Shown: in pieces, positions 1 through 11,576 of the stretch
How positions within the stretch are numbered: the stretch's first letter is position 1
Layout of the letters: each line of letters begins with the position of its first letter
Assembly (NCBI GenBank): GCA_014529385.2
Contig: CM043962.1
Coordinates: 88,563,180-88,627,179 of the forward strand
Direction: 5' to 3'
DNA length: 64,000 nt
Origin: Adiantum capillus-veneris
Lineage: Eukaryota; Streptophyta; Polypodiopsida; Polypodiales; Pteridaceae
Made by a program: the position numbers and the translations under genes
Notes under the pieces: generated by a model
Told to the model about the DNA's origin: nothing
Database searches by the model: none
Seen by the model: the letters and a program-made list of their open reading frames with translations, nothing else

Positions 1-3000
1 TTTTTCATGACACATAATTGAAATAGCGAGTGCCAGTGTCAGTCCAAAGACTCATATTCTCCACATGTGGAATATGCCTTAGATAAGGATGTCCATAAGA
101 AGAATGTCCTTCAAGTACGAGATGTACTTGTGTGTGGAGATAACTGCAAACACTTTGTGATGTGAGTGAGAGAAACCCTCTTTAACCTGGCTCCACACTA
201 GCTAAACCAAACTCCTACAGTTCCTAGACCATGTTGTATCCCATGTGACAACATGTGCCAAAGAAAACCCTACATATAGGTCTATAACTACATAATGCAG
301 AAATGTATTTGGGACATTGCGACACGAAATTCTATGCTCTTACATGACCTTGTCATGTCTCTGAAGAGGAAAATGGATGAAAGCATTCAAGCTTATTCAT
401 CCGACTTGAAAGTCAAGAAAAACATATTCAAAAATAGAAATAAATCAAATCAAATGCATACCTAGATGTTGAGCATAACGTTCGCATACATATAATCATG
501 TGCACTTTGTAAACCTAAAAGGAACAACTAGAAAAATAGACAGTAGAAATTGGTAACCCTGGGTGTTGCCTTTGCAATCCAAACCCCTTGGTTAGCCATG
601 AAAACTACTCATCCTAGCAGCCAACAATGATGAATACAGTCTACTATGGTCAAAAGTGTTTGGAATCAACTAATCAAGTTGAATTTATCCACTACTCCTT
701 GGTAGATTGCAAACTTCTTTCCTTGAAAGTACAATTGTGCCGAACTCAACTCATGACGCTCAATGCCTATGGATTGATTGTGTATTAGCGGGGTCATACC
801 CCTGAAAATGCCACTTATAGAGGCCTAATCAGTGTTGCAACTAAGCAATAGATCTTTTTCAGTTGGAACCTTATTCACAACTAAGTTGTGATAGAATCTT
901 CTCCCTCCATGAATAAAAGAGGAAGATGTCAAATACCCCCAAAGAAAATAGTCATATTAGATTTTCGCAGGTGTTTATACAAGAGATTACCTACATGGAG
1001 GCTCTCTTAATGTATTCATATCATGACATGAATCAGTTGCTTGATAGCTAGGCCGTGCCTACTTGCTACCCATAAAAATTGTCACTTGGATTGGTTGCAC
1101 CTTGTGCATAGAGCCAATGTTGTAAAGTGCTCCAATGTATACTTATACAACAATCGAAAGCCCATTTATCAGCCTCAATTCTTCTTGGATAGAGTAGATG
1201 ATGTTATTGTGGAAGCATAAACAATGATGGAGTGGACGTACTACCATCTTATTCACATGCCATGCATGCATATCAAAAAAATAGAGTGAGAAGCCCTTGG
1301 CATCAATGACATTCTCAACCTTGTGAGCTACTGTTATGCGTGCCTTGCACAATTACATGGGCATGGATACATCACAATGCATCATTGGCAAATGCAAACT
1401 GTGAGCTTATATCCACCTAGTGTGAAATATGCGTACCATCTGATGTCAATGGATAATACCGTGGTACATGATAGAAACCATGCTTTGCATGAAGGCTGGC
1501 AAAGCAATTTATTAAATTACAGAAAAAACAAGTATAGATTGAAATGTACTAACCTTGTTGGCTCTCTGAGGGCGGTTAGCTTCGCTTGAAGCTGGCTCGT
1601 ATCCTTATATGCTAAGAAATTTAAAGCTATCGAATGTACCCAACATGCCATCGTGGCTTGAGTTGTATCGACCTCCAAGAGAAAATCAAGTAGACATTAT
1701 GACAAGTTTCCCAAAGTCCATATGATAATAGCATATTCCAAACTTTGGAAATTCTATGCAAGATGTCCTGAAGTGAAGCCTTGTTTCGTATAAGTTCATC
1801 AAAAAGATGAGACAGAATGAGCCCGAGTGCTCATAGCTAGCAGGCGCCACATGTGTCAACACAAAAAGAGTCGACCTTGTCGAACTTGCGTAAAGAAAAT
1901 TGGCCTTGCCGAAGCGTACATCTTACTGAGAATCCTAGATTGCCCAATCTTGAAATTGATAGCTCAGGAAGCTTAGCTATCAAAGTGTATCTTATTGCCA
2001 ATTTGTACTCGACCGACGCAATGTTTGCTTGTCAAGTTGGCATTGTAAAAAATCTTGCAAAAGTGAATAAGTGAAAAATTAAATCTGAAAGGTAACATAC
2101 TTACCGATTTCTATAACCATTGTCATTGGCATCGGAAGTCAGAACATCTGGTGGTATGATTATGCGTTCAAATGTACTTCACGTACTTATTTGGCTTGTA
2201 CTATGGCAAGCTATAATGACTTTGGATTGAGTATGCACCTAATGCAGGGAGTCGTGCTCCAGAAAGCCTTGCTTTTCTCCTCCTCTTGGTAGCACAAAGA
2301 GGACATATCAAAGAGAAACGCACCAACAAAATCAATGGCCAACTAAATTCATGGAGCCTTTCTTGGTGCATCATAGGGCTTTTTCATATTAATCAAAGTA
2401 AAAGACAAATAATCCTGGTGATTTTCAACCTTGTCTAATAGTATACCACATTGGAAGTATAAAACTATGGACAATAATTGCATAAACAAAGTGTACCTAC
2501 CCAATATTGTACCATATGTACTTGTTGCCAAGTATCTTTGAAAATTTGTCAGATCACGCTTGTTGATAATGGGTGGATCATATCCTTGTCTGAGTGCATT
2601 ACTAACAAACAACTTGCCTAGGAGCCATGCCCTAGCAAACTTGCTTGATAGCTTCTTGGAATTGTAGGTAATGGTCAGCCTTGCCAAAAGTACCTTGACC
2701 AGACAAGTCACAGGTTTACTGTTCAAGCCACAGGACTTGCTTGTACTTGCATTTACTACTTAGCAACCTTGTTTAAGTTTGAGGAGCGTGATAAAATCCG
2801 GCATCGGTCTTACCTTGCTATAATTCAATTATCCCTCGCAAAATTATCAAACCTACCAACGCTCGTCTGGACTTGTTGTTGATTTTACTTAGACCATGAA
2901 TGTTGCCCTTGACGAACATCCCTTGGAACAAGCTTCCCTTCTGCCATTAGCAATGATCGCGAAGCTTGCTTTCAGTAATGCAAAAACTTCTGCAAAATAG

Positions 3001-3660
3001 AAATGAATGAGAAACATTAATTTCAAGTTTATCGTACTTACCGGCCAACAAAAACTTCTATATCAAAAACTCCGTCAAATAAGAAGCAATTGTCTTGAAG
3101 GTCATGGCTTCACATTGCCGACGATGGCGGATAACCGGAAGCCTTGTTTCCCTTGGTAAATTTCCCTATTTTCATCACTGGTTGCCAAACTTCGACCGCG
3201 AGGCACACAATTCCCCAAGCTTGTCTTATTCTCAGCTGCCATACCCTTGCGGCTATAATGGCTTCTTATCCACCCCCAAGCCATGTCGCCGGTGTGAACC
3301 CTAAGCTTGTATTAGCCATGGCAACCAGCACCGCTTGCGCAAGGAAAAACATATTTGCAGCGCCCTATGAGGTTTACTTCTCCGCATGTTGCAAAATTGA
3401 AACATGCCCAGATCGCCATGGACGCTCCTCTTTGGAGCCAATCCCGTTGCCATCGACACGGTTTGGCATGAATGTTCTCTGCAGAGGGGATCGCTCCCAC
3501 AACCATACCCTGTTGACTCTCGTCCTGGACCCTCTTGTGTATCCAAGGGGTTATGTATATGCCTCACTTGGTTCCATGCCTTGCAGGACAGCTTGTCCAT
3601 GGTCCAAGCTCGTCGAGAGAGAGCGAGAGAGAAAAGCTTCATTCACCATAACCTGATGCC
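1..3660. other. Intergenic sequence, no gene recognised
   Basis: I see no convincing gene here. The short open frames on both strands have no recognisable domain, and they overlap one another in several frames around 3.1-3.7 kb, as chance frames do. The words CTTGCC and ACCTTG recur between about 1.85 and 3.3 kb, which may mark an old decayed element, but I could not identify one. I see no LTR ends, primer-binding site or coding domain. Confidence 0.5.
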
Positions 3661-3686
3661 CTTCCTTCCATGGAGAGCTCGCACGA

Positions 3687-3812
<126 letters not shown>

Positions 3813-4023
3813 GCATGCATCACCATACCTACTTTCCTCCCACGTCCATAGATGCCTTTCTCCCCTAATTTGTGATACCAGTGTGAGAATGAGGGGACTG
3901 GAGCCTGCAAATCTGCACCCGACCATGCCCTATATAGGCCCTGCCTTGCTAATAATAGGGCCCCCTTGACCGCATGACTTTGTCCTAGTCCTTGGCCTGC
4001 CCGGTCTTACCCTAGGCCTGACC

Positions 4024-4070
4024 GGGGGGGGGGGGGGCTCCATAACATGTCACCGCCCCCCCCTGGACCC
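4024..4070. repeat. Poly-G run followed by C-rich runs
   Basis: A run of 14 G (4024-4037) is followed within about 20 bp by runs of 9 C and 6 C. The G and C runs can pair as a hairpin, and the G run could form a quadruplex. The run length may also be unreliable in an assembly. Confidence 0.8.
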
Positions 4071-5260
4071 CCCATGATAACAAAAATCAAAGGGCTCAAG
4101 GAGAGATGGTGAAAATGGAGCTTGATATGTGGTCACACCACAACTTTATTTCAAGAACATGATGTTTAATTTTGATCCCACAATTGCACGGTGGAAATTT
4201 CACCAAGGTTTATTCCTTGGCTATCGTTTGTAGATTGGCCTCTACTCTATCATGTCTTATTATGTACAATATTGCCAAAAAAAAAGTAAATTTACATCTA
4301 AAAAGTTTATACCTACCAATAAGCTCAAAATATGGTAGAGCTACAATGTGCTTGCACAACAACAAACTATAGAGTCCAAATTTCTTCGCATTATCTTTGA
4401 TCAAGATACATTCATGAGGAGTTTACAAGGGCAAGTGCCATGATAGTTTTTGTATCCATTCCATGACATGGTGTGCTCTTGGGGGATGCACTATGTGATC
4501 ATGTTAATGTGTAACGTGAGTTTGATAGGAGGGGCTTTAAAATGCAAAAATTTTAAGCACTTTAACAGATTTACATTAAAATAAGGAGTTTTTATATTCA
4601 ATTTGGAAAACAATCCTACAATAAGGGGTCATTTTATTCATTTAGACATGTTAAAAGAGGGGTTTTTTTAATACCCCACATGAACGCACATTATATAGGG
4701 GGGTACTGAATGGTGAACCCCCCGAGGGTGTGCTCATGGTGACCTATCACATAAAACTACCGTTGATAGGGGAGACTCCATGCTGAGTACCTAGCTCTTG
4801 GAAAGATTTTGTATTGCCCTACTAGGGCTCTCTCCATGCTAGCATGGAGCCACATTCCACTAAGCAATCACATTGCTTGAGGAGAGTTTTGTGTTGTCTT
4901 GTGGGAGTCATGTTATGCTAATAGTTTGAGCCTTTGCCATGAAGACCACTCAGCCAACATGGTACAAGCCCACCTTGTGCCATGCTTTCCTTTTAGAGAT
5001 CTTCTCAAACAAAAGCATGCATGAGTTCAACATTTGCAATTTGTACAACAAACAAGATTTCTAAGTATATGGTGTACTAATTTGCAAGTATCTTTCCAAC
5101 TTGGACTAAAAGATGTGAAAATATACTCTTGGTGAGATTACCCACCTCTAGTAACTGTGGATTTGAAAGGACCAACCTTCGAGTTATAGCAAAGAATGTT
5201 GATACAGATAAAGGCAGTGTATAAGCTCTACCATGTCCAAGATTAGAAGGTTAAGCAAGC

Positions 5261-5316
<56 letters not shown>

Positions 5317-6827
5317 TTGGGGGGAAATGGTTCAAAACTTGAACTAAACATTTTAAGAGGGAGAAAGATAATAGAAAATGATATAGTGTGTAGATGTAGG
5401 AAAAATATAGTGTGTGTAAATGTAGGAAAAATATCCTAAAACGTTTTTTCATATATATAAGACTTGGGGGAAATTTCAAGTTTAAAATGGGTCCAAATGA
5501 ATTTTTTTCAAACAATTCATATTTTTGGCTTTTTTTTATGATGTGGCATGGAAAAAGAAAAGGGGCAAGTGCTAACTATGGGGAGTTACCTTTTTTCCTA
5601 TCACTCTCAAAAAGTAGAGAGGGAAAGTGACTTCTTAGGTCAACCCCCTACTTGAGCCTAGAAAAAATGCTAGAGAAGACTATGAAAAAGTAGCCCAATA
5701 ATTGCACTTGTCCCCTTAACCATACACAATACTGGACTTAATCCCTTAAAATGCAAAGTCCATGTTTTCCCTGATGTAGTTAGCAGAATGTCATTATTTG
5801 CTTAGTTTTAGAATTTGATGGGGAAAGTGTGAACATAGCCTATTTAAATATGGGTTTAAAAGACACAAAGATAATCGATTTGATATTGGCAAGTATTGAA
5901 GCACATGTGCAATGTGAAAGCCGTATGAGTGTCTGTGAGGAAGAGTGGGTGGCTGTTTCAGTCACACACTTCAATCACAATTTTTGCCTGTGATTGTCCA
6001 ATCTACGGATTACCACCATCATTGGCACCTGGATAGAACTTCGTGGATGTGAGTAATTTTTCAAAGTAGCTTGTCTTAGTTTTTCTACAACCAATGAAAA
6101 TCGGCTTTTTGTTGTTATTTGCACACCGTTCATGCATCGAATGGTATTGGAAGTTGCAAGTGTAGCAAGAGTAAAAGAAGACCACACCATAGTTACTATT
6201 TGCAAGACACCAATATGCAAAGTTGCCTATATGACTATGAGATTTCTACTTGCATTGCATGGAAGAAAAATCAACCATCAACCTCACGGGAGGTTCCAAA
6301 ACTAGCTAAAAACACATGGTTTGATACACTTCAAGAAGAAGAATGGGACTATGCAGGAAAATGGCCTATACTTGAGAGGTAAATCCACTTTAAATTTCGT
6401 AAACCTATTATGACAATGCTTTTTTAATTTCAATATCATCCTTTCTCTCATTGTAAGAGAAATTGGAACACGGGCATTGCTACCTAATGCAAGTACTGAA
6501 CTAATACACAAAACGAATGATGTTGTTGTGTAATATGGAGGAGATGTTGGTGTGTTTGCACTACTTGAGAGCCACATGGGTTGATAGATGATGGTTATAG
6601 AATGCAAAGAAGATTATGTCAGCGAGTCTCCAAAGATATTGTAAGCACAAGTGTCATGAGTTAAAAAACTCAAGGCCATAGTATGGTAACAACAGAATGT
6701 GGAGGAGGATGTGTAATCGCCAATGTAATGTAGGGATGAGCACCCTATATATTGTAATAACACATGGAGTGTGCCTCAATATATTGTAATTTTTTAAGGT
6801 GAAACTCAAATTATGTTTGGGGTGATT

Positions 6828-6830
<3 letters not shown>
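4071..6830. other. Intergenic sequence, no gene recognised
   Basis: AT-rich sequence with no supported gene. It contains a (GA)n tract at 5263-5313 and an imperfect tandem duplication of about 26 bp near 5384-5433, built on GTGTGTA(G/A)ATGTAGG. I see no LTR ends or coding domains. Confidence 0.5.
5263..5313. repeat. (GA)n microsatellite
   Basis: About 51 bp of uninterrupted AG dinucleotide. Confidence 0.95.

Positions 6831-6873
<43 letters not shown>
6831..6873. repeat. (CT)n microsatellite
   Basis: About 43 bp of TC dinucleotide. Its flanking words (GGTGATTCAAT/GATTTAAT) recur before the next CT tract at 6921, so the two tracts may come from a local duplication. Confidence 0.95.
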
Positions 6874-6877
<4 letters not shown>

Positions 6878-6920
6878 AGTTATGTTTTGGATGATTCAAC
6901 GTAATGTATTGGTGATTTAA

Positions 6921-7023
<103 letters not shown>

Positions 7024-7517
7024 TGAGGACCAGCTCACGAACATGCTCTCTCTCATAGACACACACCCTAGAGCAAGCTTTTGTGTGAAACATGGAAAGG
7101 TAGGAGGGAATGCGAAAAAAGCTTGCTCGGTAGCTTGCTCCAAAAGCTCGCCCCATACCCGTCCCCTTGTAGCAATGGTTTGTCAAAGCTAGAGGCTCGT
7201 TGATTCTTGAGGCTCACTTTTAGATCATGTAGGCAACATGACCAAGTTAAAATGCTTCTCTTGAAATCATTCCACAACTCAACAAGCCAAGCAACAGAAG
7301 CCGTGGGTAGAAAATGTAGAGTGGGAACTACTTTTCGAGGAGGATTTACCCAATTAACGACAAAAACTAGGCACGGATAGTAGTCTTAATAGAGCCTAAG
7401 ATCGGGTTAAGATGAGCCCGACAAAAATCCGCCAAGTTGTACTTGCCTCCAGGCTTCTTGTTCACAAGAGGCATAGACAGATCTTATTGCTATAATGGCA
7501 CACAATCATTCATCCAA

Positions 7518-7610
7518 CTAGTGCTAGCCTGGTGGTTGGGTTGGTCCCTCGTAAGCGTGCGATTAAGACATCAAATCTTTTGTTCAATTTTCACGTTGAA
7601 AAGATCACGG
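7518..7610 (+). repeat. tRNA-like SINE head (candidate)
   Basis: The segment holds a box A-like TAGCCTGGTGGTTGGG and, about 50 bp downstream, a weak box B-like TTGTTCAATTTTC. This spacing is that of an internal RNA polymerase III promoter in a tRNA-derived SINE. The cloverleaf is not intact, so a functional tRNA gene is not suggested. No clear 3' end was found. Confidence 0.35.
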
Positions 7611-7811
7611 TAACACTTCTTTGTTGGGAGGGAGGGGTCGCCCAATATTTGGTTGGTGGGTCTGAACGCTCATTCACCTTCTGGCCCACTCAAATGACAC
7701 CAACATGGACAACGAACATCTTCTGCTGTCTTGTTTGAACGTTGCCTAAGGTGCCCACCACACTAGGGAGGGATATTGTTATTCGACTTGATTTGACATG
7801 GATGTGACATA

Positions 7812-7812
7812 G

Positions 7813-7886
<74 letters not shown>
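7812..7886. repeat. Compound (CT)n(CA)n microsatellite
   Basis: About 20 bp of TC followed by about 54 bp of CA. It lies directly 5' of the left member of an inverted repeat pair (7903-7965). Confidence 0.96.
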
Positions 7887-7888
<2 letters not shown>

Positions 7889-7902
7889 AAGGAAGTTTGG
7901 GG

Positions 7903-7965
7903 TGGTGGGGCCTCAGGACTAAAGAACACGGGGTCTTCAATGAAGACCCCATCATGGGATCCATG
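7903..7965 (+). repeat. Left member of an inverted repeat pair
   Basis: About 60 bp containing GGGGCCTCAGGACTAAAG and CCCATCATGGGATC. It matches, inverted and with a few mismatches, the segment at 8229-8300. The two copies are about 270 bp apart and flank a tRNA-like SINE head. They look like opposing copies of one short element. Confidence 0.7.
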
Positions 7966-8103
7966 ACGACCAGCTACGCGCGTAAAACACGAGGTATGCT
8001 CGATCGTCCTATTTTAAACGGCCGTGTCTGAGTTTACTTTTCCTCATAGAAGTTTCGGTTTTGTAGTTTATTTCTCGCCTTGGTGACAACGAAATGCACG
8101 TGC

Positions 8104-8175
8104 ATGCGTGGTTAGCTCATCAAGCTACCAACGGCCGAGGTTGTGGGTTCCAACCGTAGGGAGGGCGTTGACTTG
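8104..8175 (+). repeat. tRNA-like SINE head (candidate)
   Basis: A box A-like TTAGCTCATCAAG is followed about 30 bp later by a box B-like GTGGGTTCCAACC. The order and spacing match a tRNA-derived SINE promoter. It lies between the two members of the inverted pair at 7903-7965 and 8229-8300 and may be the 5' head of the element that contains the right member. Confidence 0.4.
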
Positions 8176-8228
8176 TGCTTTTTGCTGGACGTCGATCTTC
8201 TTCGAGATTCCCGCATGCCACGCCCGCC

Positions 8229-8300
8229 TTCGATCCCATGATGGAGCCTTCATTGAAGATCCCGTGCCCTTTAGTCAGGAGGGTGGTGGGCCTCAGGCGG
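8229..8300 (-). repeat. Right member of an inverted repeat pair
   Basis: The reverse complement of this segment aligns with 7903-7965: CCCATGATGG pairs with the CCATCATGGG of the left copy, and CCTTTAGTCAGGA with its GGACTAAAG. Mismatches are scattered. Confidence 0.7.
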
Positions 8301-8683
8301 GCAGGGAGGGTGGGATCTACGACGGGGGCATTGTGAACCGTAGATCCCAAATGCGAGTACTCTAGATTACTTAGGGTAAAAAGTAACCACATTTTGGAAG
8401 TAATCTAAGGTACCCCCATTTTATGACGTCGGATTTGAACCCGATACCTCACGTATGAGAACGCCTACCCTAACCACTACGCCATGCGTGCATTGTGAAA
8501 CGTGAGGACCTTAATTTACTTAAAACATGTAAATTAAGAGCGAACGTTGAAAATAAATTACGATACTCTAAATTATTTTTTATAATAAAAATAATTTAAA
8601 ATACCTTAATTTACTTTCAACGCCGTCACTGAGATCTACGACCCACAATGCCCCCTCCGTAGATCCCACCCTCGCATGCCCGT
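8297..8683. repeat. Foldback (MITE-like) element with internal tRNA-Met-like sequence
   Basis: Arms of about 52 bp (8297-8348 and 8631-8683) are inverted copies. Both contain GGGTGGGATCTACG and GGGGGCATTGTG when read outward-in, with roughly 85% identity by eye. Between them are further nested hairpins: TAGATTACTT/AAGTAATCTA near 8364-8407, CTTAATTTAC/GTAAATTAAG near 8511-8539, and a near-perfect AT stem near 8570-8600. A tRNA-like stretch lies inside on the minus strand. The element ends about 65 bp before the start codon of the host gene, so it probably forms part of its promoter or 5' UTR. Confidence 0.65.
8422..8491 (-). repeat. tRNA-Met-like sequence (SINE head), not a functional tRNA
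   Basis: On the minus strand there is a box A-like TGGCGTAGTGGTTAGGGTAGG, then GTTCTCATACGTGAGG, then a near-consensus box B GGGTTCAAATCC. The middle portion resembles the CAT-anticodon arm of plant elongator tRNA-Met. The acceptor ends do not pair properly. I read it as a tRNA-derived SINE head or remnant embedded in a foldback element. Confidence 0.5.
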
Positions 8684-8748
8684 GCCACTTACCCAGAGCC
8701 CAAGTTCACGTAAAGTGACTACATTCCACCGTTGCGCTCGGCCAAAAA

Positions 8749-8952
8749 ATGATCGCTCATCGTTGTACGTCATCATCACCTGCATTCGGGTCGCGTCGAA
8801 GCTCTAGTCTCCTTCTCAGGTCGTGGCTTTCCTCACCACCATCATCTTCAATAGCCCGTTTTTGCAGAAGCTGCGTGGCCATCACTACCATGGCTGCTCA
8901 ATCAGCTCGCTCTCCTTCTGCCCTCTCCCCCCCTCCTTCCCCCCTTGGAAAG
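8749..8952 (+). CDS. NLP3: Omega-amidase / nitrilase-like protein, exon 1
   Basis: This is the likely first exon of a nitrilase-superfamily omega-amidase, which hydrolyses alpha-ketoglutaramate or alpha-ketosuccinamate to the keto-diacid and ammonia. The 68 codons start at the ATG at 8749. The first 47 residues contain no Asp or Glu and are rich in Ser, Arg and Leu, as in plastid or mitochondrial transit peptides. A second ATG at 8890 sits in an ideal plant context (ACCATGG) and would give a cytosolic form beginning MAAQSARSPSALS. The following ARSPSALSPPPSPLGK closely resembles the residues before the nitrilase domain of Arabidopsis NLP3, recalled from memory. The exon ends AAG|GTTAGT in phase 0, compatible with exon 2 at 63371. 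The open frame continues past the donor through microsatellites, and I consider that part intronic. The link to exon 2 is inferred from similarity and phase, not from a transcript. Confidence 0.75.
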
Positions 8953-9005
8953 GTTAGTCCGGTTACTTGGATTTCTTCCGTTAATACGACGCATGCAGGC
9001 AGACT

Positions 9006-9030
9006 CCCCCCCCCCCCCCCCCCCCCCCCA

Positions 9031-9113
<83 letters not shown>
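9006..9113. repeat. Compound (C)n-(CA)n-(GA)n tract
   Basis: A run of 24 C, then about 25 bp of CA, then about 45 bp of GA. It lies about 50 bp inside the putative intron 1. Its frames give Pro, His-Thr and Arg-Glu runs that should not be read as protein. Confidence 0.95.
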
Positions 9114-9115
<2 letters not shown>

Positions 9116-9983
9116 CTAGGCTTTGTGCTGTGAGAGCTGAGAATTGTTGTTTGGCCACCAAACCTTGGGCTTTCTTTAGCCTTTACCCTATAAGCAAGCT
9201 TTACAACATAGCCAATACGCTTTGTCACAAATACTGCAGGCCTCGGTGTGGCTCTACCGATGCACCTTTGTTTTGTGTTCGCCTTTCAACATTGAGGACC
9301 CGGGGCATTGTTGTGGTCCACACAGCCCCCTCCTCAGGTTGCGATAGCTTACCGCCACAGGTGTGGCCTGACGTCATTAGTTCTTTGCCACATGCTTTCA
9401 GCTCAGATATGTATTGTGTATCTGAGGTATTCTAGGAAGCAAATTCATGAGTGGTGTTCTTCATCTACATTGAGATGGTAGTGGGGACTCATGAGCCTTC
9501 TAGGTTTGAGACTTTGGTAAGCTACTTCTTTGATGGGGAATTCCTTTGAGCTGGCTTAGTATTCTGCTGTATAACTTTATGGCAGGAATTCCCGAAAATG
9601 AAAATGATTGATTTGTACTTGACTTGTTTGAGTACAGAAACTGAAAGACAAAATGACCGCAGCATTTTGGTCTCATAAATCTCTATAGACATGATTGCAA
9701 TAAGGATTAGTTAATTGGGCATCTGTAAGGTCCCGAATGAATCTAGATGCGACTACTAAAATACGTTGCCGATGGTCATGATTTGAGATTTGGAATGAAT
9801 TTGTGATTTGTCCTGTGGTGTCAAGTGATGTCCGCTGATGTGATTGTCGTTTTGTACAAATGCTAGATGTGTCGTGTCTAGTGCGTCAGTACTAACAGTC
9901 AGTGTCTACTAAGATGATGTATTGCCTCTGTCTATTTTGCAGGCGTAATCGAGGGCGATTACAAGTCTTTCAAGAGGGGGGTA
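9114..9983. other. Intron sequence ending in remnant of an A-family element
   Basis: No gene is seen. The last bases before the LTR at 9984 (about 9966-9983, AAGAGGGGGGTA) look like a polypurine tract. The preceding tens of bases are therefore probably the 3' end of an internal region of an A-family retrotransposon. Its left limit is not visible. Confidence 0.5.
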
Positions 9984-11576
9984 TGTCACAAACTGGTGAC
10001 ATGGCAAGCACCCGAACACACACACCCTGTTGACGTGGTAGATTTCCGTAAAACCCGCCGACAGGCAGACGTGGCAGATCTCCGCAAAACGGCCTGACAT
10101 GCTTACGTGGCAGGCCGTACGGGCAGCAGTACGAACGCTCCGCTTTTTGCACTGACAAGCCATACGGAATTTTCGAAAATTACGTTGAATGCTTTTTGCT
10201 GGTTGATTTAGTGCTGGCAGCTTTTGGAGAAGTTTGGTTTTATTTTTTAAAAGATTTTGGGGCTCTGCTTTTGCGCATCCCTTGTAAGAATAAATAAGTC
10301 CTTAGGGACTCACTCCTTAGAGCATCTGGACGCAGAGTCTGAGAGTGAGTACCTGAGGGCTGTCTTGTACTTTGCACACAGATTAATATAAAAAGAAATA
10401 TTGGCACGAGTACAGTGGGATCGTGGAGAGTGGCTATGGAGGGGTCCTTTCTCTTCTACAGACCACCCAGGAGTCCCTTTCTTTCAGTACACTGTTCGAT
10501 TGGGACGTCACATTTTGGCAGCACAGAGAGAGGCTCGCCCTACTACAGCACCGCATTGGCAGGAGGAGGGTATCACAACTGAGTTCTTGGCAGCTTTTTG
10601 GGAGAGGTTGTGGGACTCCAGACAGCCGCGGCGAGTCACTTTGTTTCAGTGGCTGGTCACACACAGAACTACAGCAGTTGGGAGCTGGCTTGTGCATAGT
10701 GGTCTCTCGGCCGCATGTGCAGTTTGTGACAATCTTGTGGAGAGTCAGCGCCACTGTCTTTGGGACTGTCCCTTGGCACAGTAGGTGTGGCTTCGTGTTC
10801 TTTGGCTGATGCCTGCTCTCTCCACGGCTCGGCAGTACACTTGGGGGGGAGCTGCTTGATCCACTCTCACGGGCCCGGCACTTCAGTTTGAGCTATCTTC
10901 CACCAGCAGGATGATAGTGATGCAGGGGGGGCGACCCACACTCCAGCCTGCCACCCACAGGGCTTACTCCACTGGAGTGGTGCAGTGAGAGAGAGGAGTC
11001 CTGTGTGAGAGAGGAGTGCTAGGAGCTCATCAGTGGCCTGACACTCTGGTTCATCTGGCAGACCCGCTGCTTCCGCAACCAGCAGAGACTGTTCGCGATC
11101 TTTGGCTAGAGCTGATCCACACTCTCAGAGGACAGCTTGAGAGACTCCAGGGCAGCTCCGACCGCATGCGGGAGCCCATAGAGGCTTTCCTTCGACTCTG
11201 GCGTCCTGGGCCTTTTTACACCATGGTCCAGGGTGTACTCAATGGCACTACTGTCCACCTATGTGGCTTTTCCCTCCTCCCATTTCTTGATTTAGCCTCT
11301 TTGTACATTTGATGTTTTTTCATTGGGAGAGTCTCCCGATCATGGTTGTTTTAGCCCGGTGGTTGTAGCCCTATGGGCAGTTTCATTAACTAATAGAAGG
11401 ATCTTCTTATCGGAAAAAAAATATAAAAAGAAATACCGAAAGAGGTGCCAGTCTTTGGGGCCAATTCCTCTTGGCACAGAACTACGTCGGGCTGTGTTGT
11501 CTTTTGTGAATTGTTTTGAAGTGAATCTCTGCTGTTCGCGGTAGAATCTTGACTTGGGGTGTCCAAGTTTGTTACA
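9984..11576 (+). mobile_element. A-family 3' LTR, split by a LINE insertion
   Basis: The LTR begins TGTCACAAACTGG after a polypurine-like tract and ends GTTTGTTACA. It matches, in the opposite orientation, the LTR of copy A (19765-20045 plus 39641-39927) and that of copy G (to 46754). Without the 1.0 kb LINE and its extra target copy it is about 560 bp. No primer-binding site follows, so it is a 3' LTR or remnant. U3 holds three ACGTGG-core sites at about 10031, 10067 and 10104. Confidence 0.85.
10401..11419 (+). mobile_element. 5'-truncated LINE (L1-type) insertion
   Basis: The insertion has the 16-bp duplication AATATAAAAAGAAATA at 10385-10400 and 11420-11435. It ends in GG followed by an A run. 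The coding part encodes the C-terminal zinc-binding region of a plant LINE reverse transcriptase (zf-RVT type). It has an RVTLFQWL stretch and a C-x2-C...H-x4-C pattern (CAVC...HCLWDC), broken by a TAG immediately after. Endonuclease and RT core are absent, as expected for 5' truncation during target-primed reverse transcription. Confidence 0.85.

Noticed and set aside
8422-8491. Functional tRNA-Met gene
   Set aside because: Box A and B are present but the acceptor and anticodon stems do not pair well. It lies inside a foldback element, so a SINE-derived origin is more likely.
8953-9435. Continuation of the 8749 frame to 228 codons
   Set aside because: The extension runs through poly-C, CA and GA tracts into unrelated sequence. 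The family similarity resumes at 63371, so I treat 8952 as the exon end.
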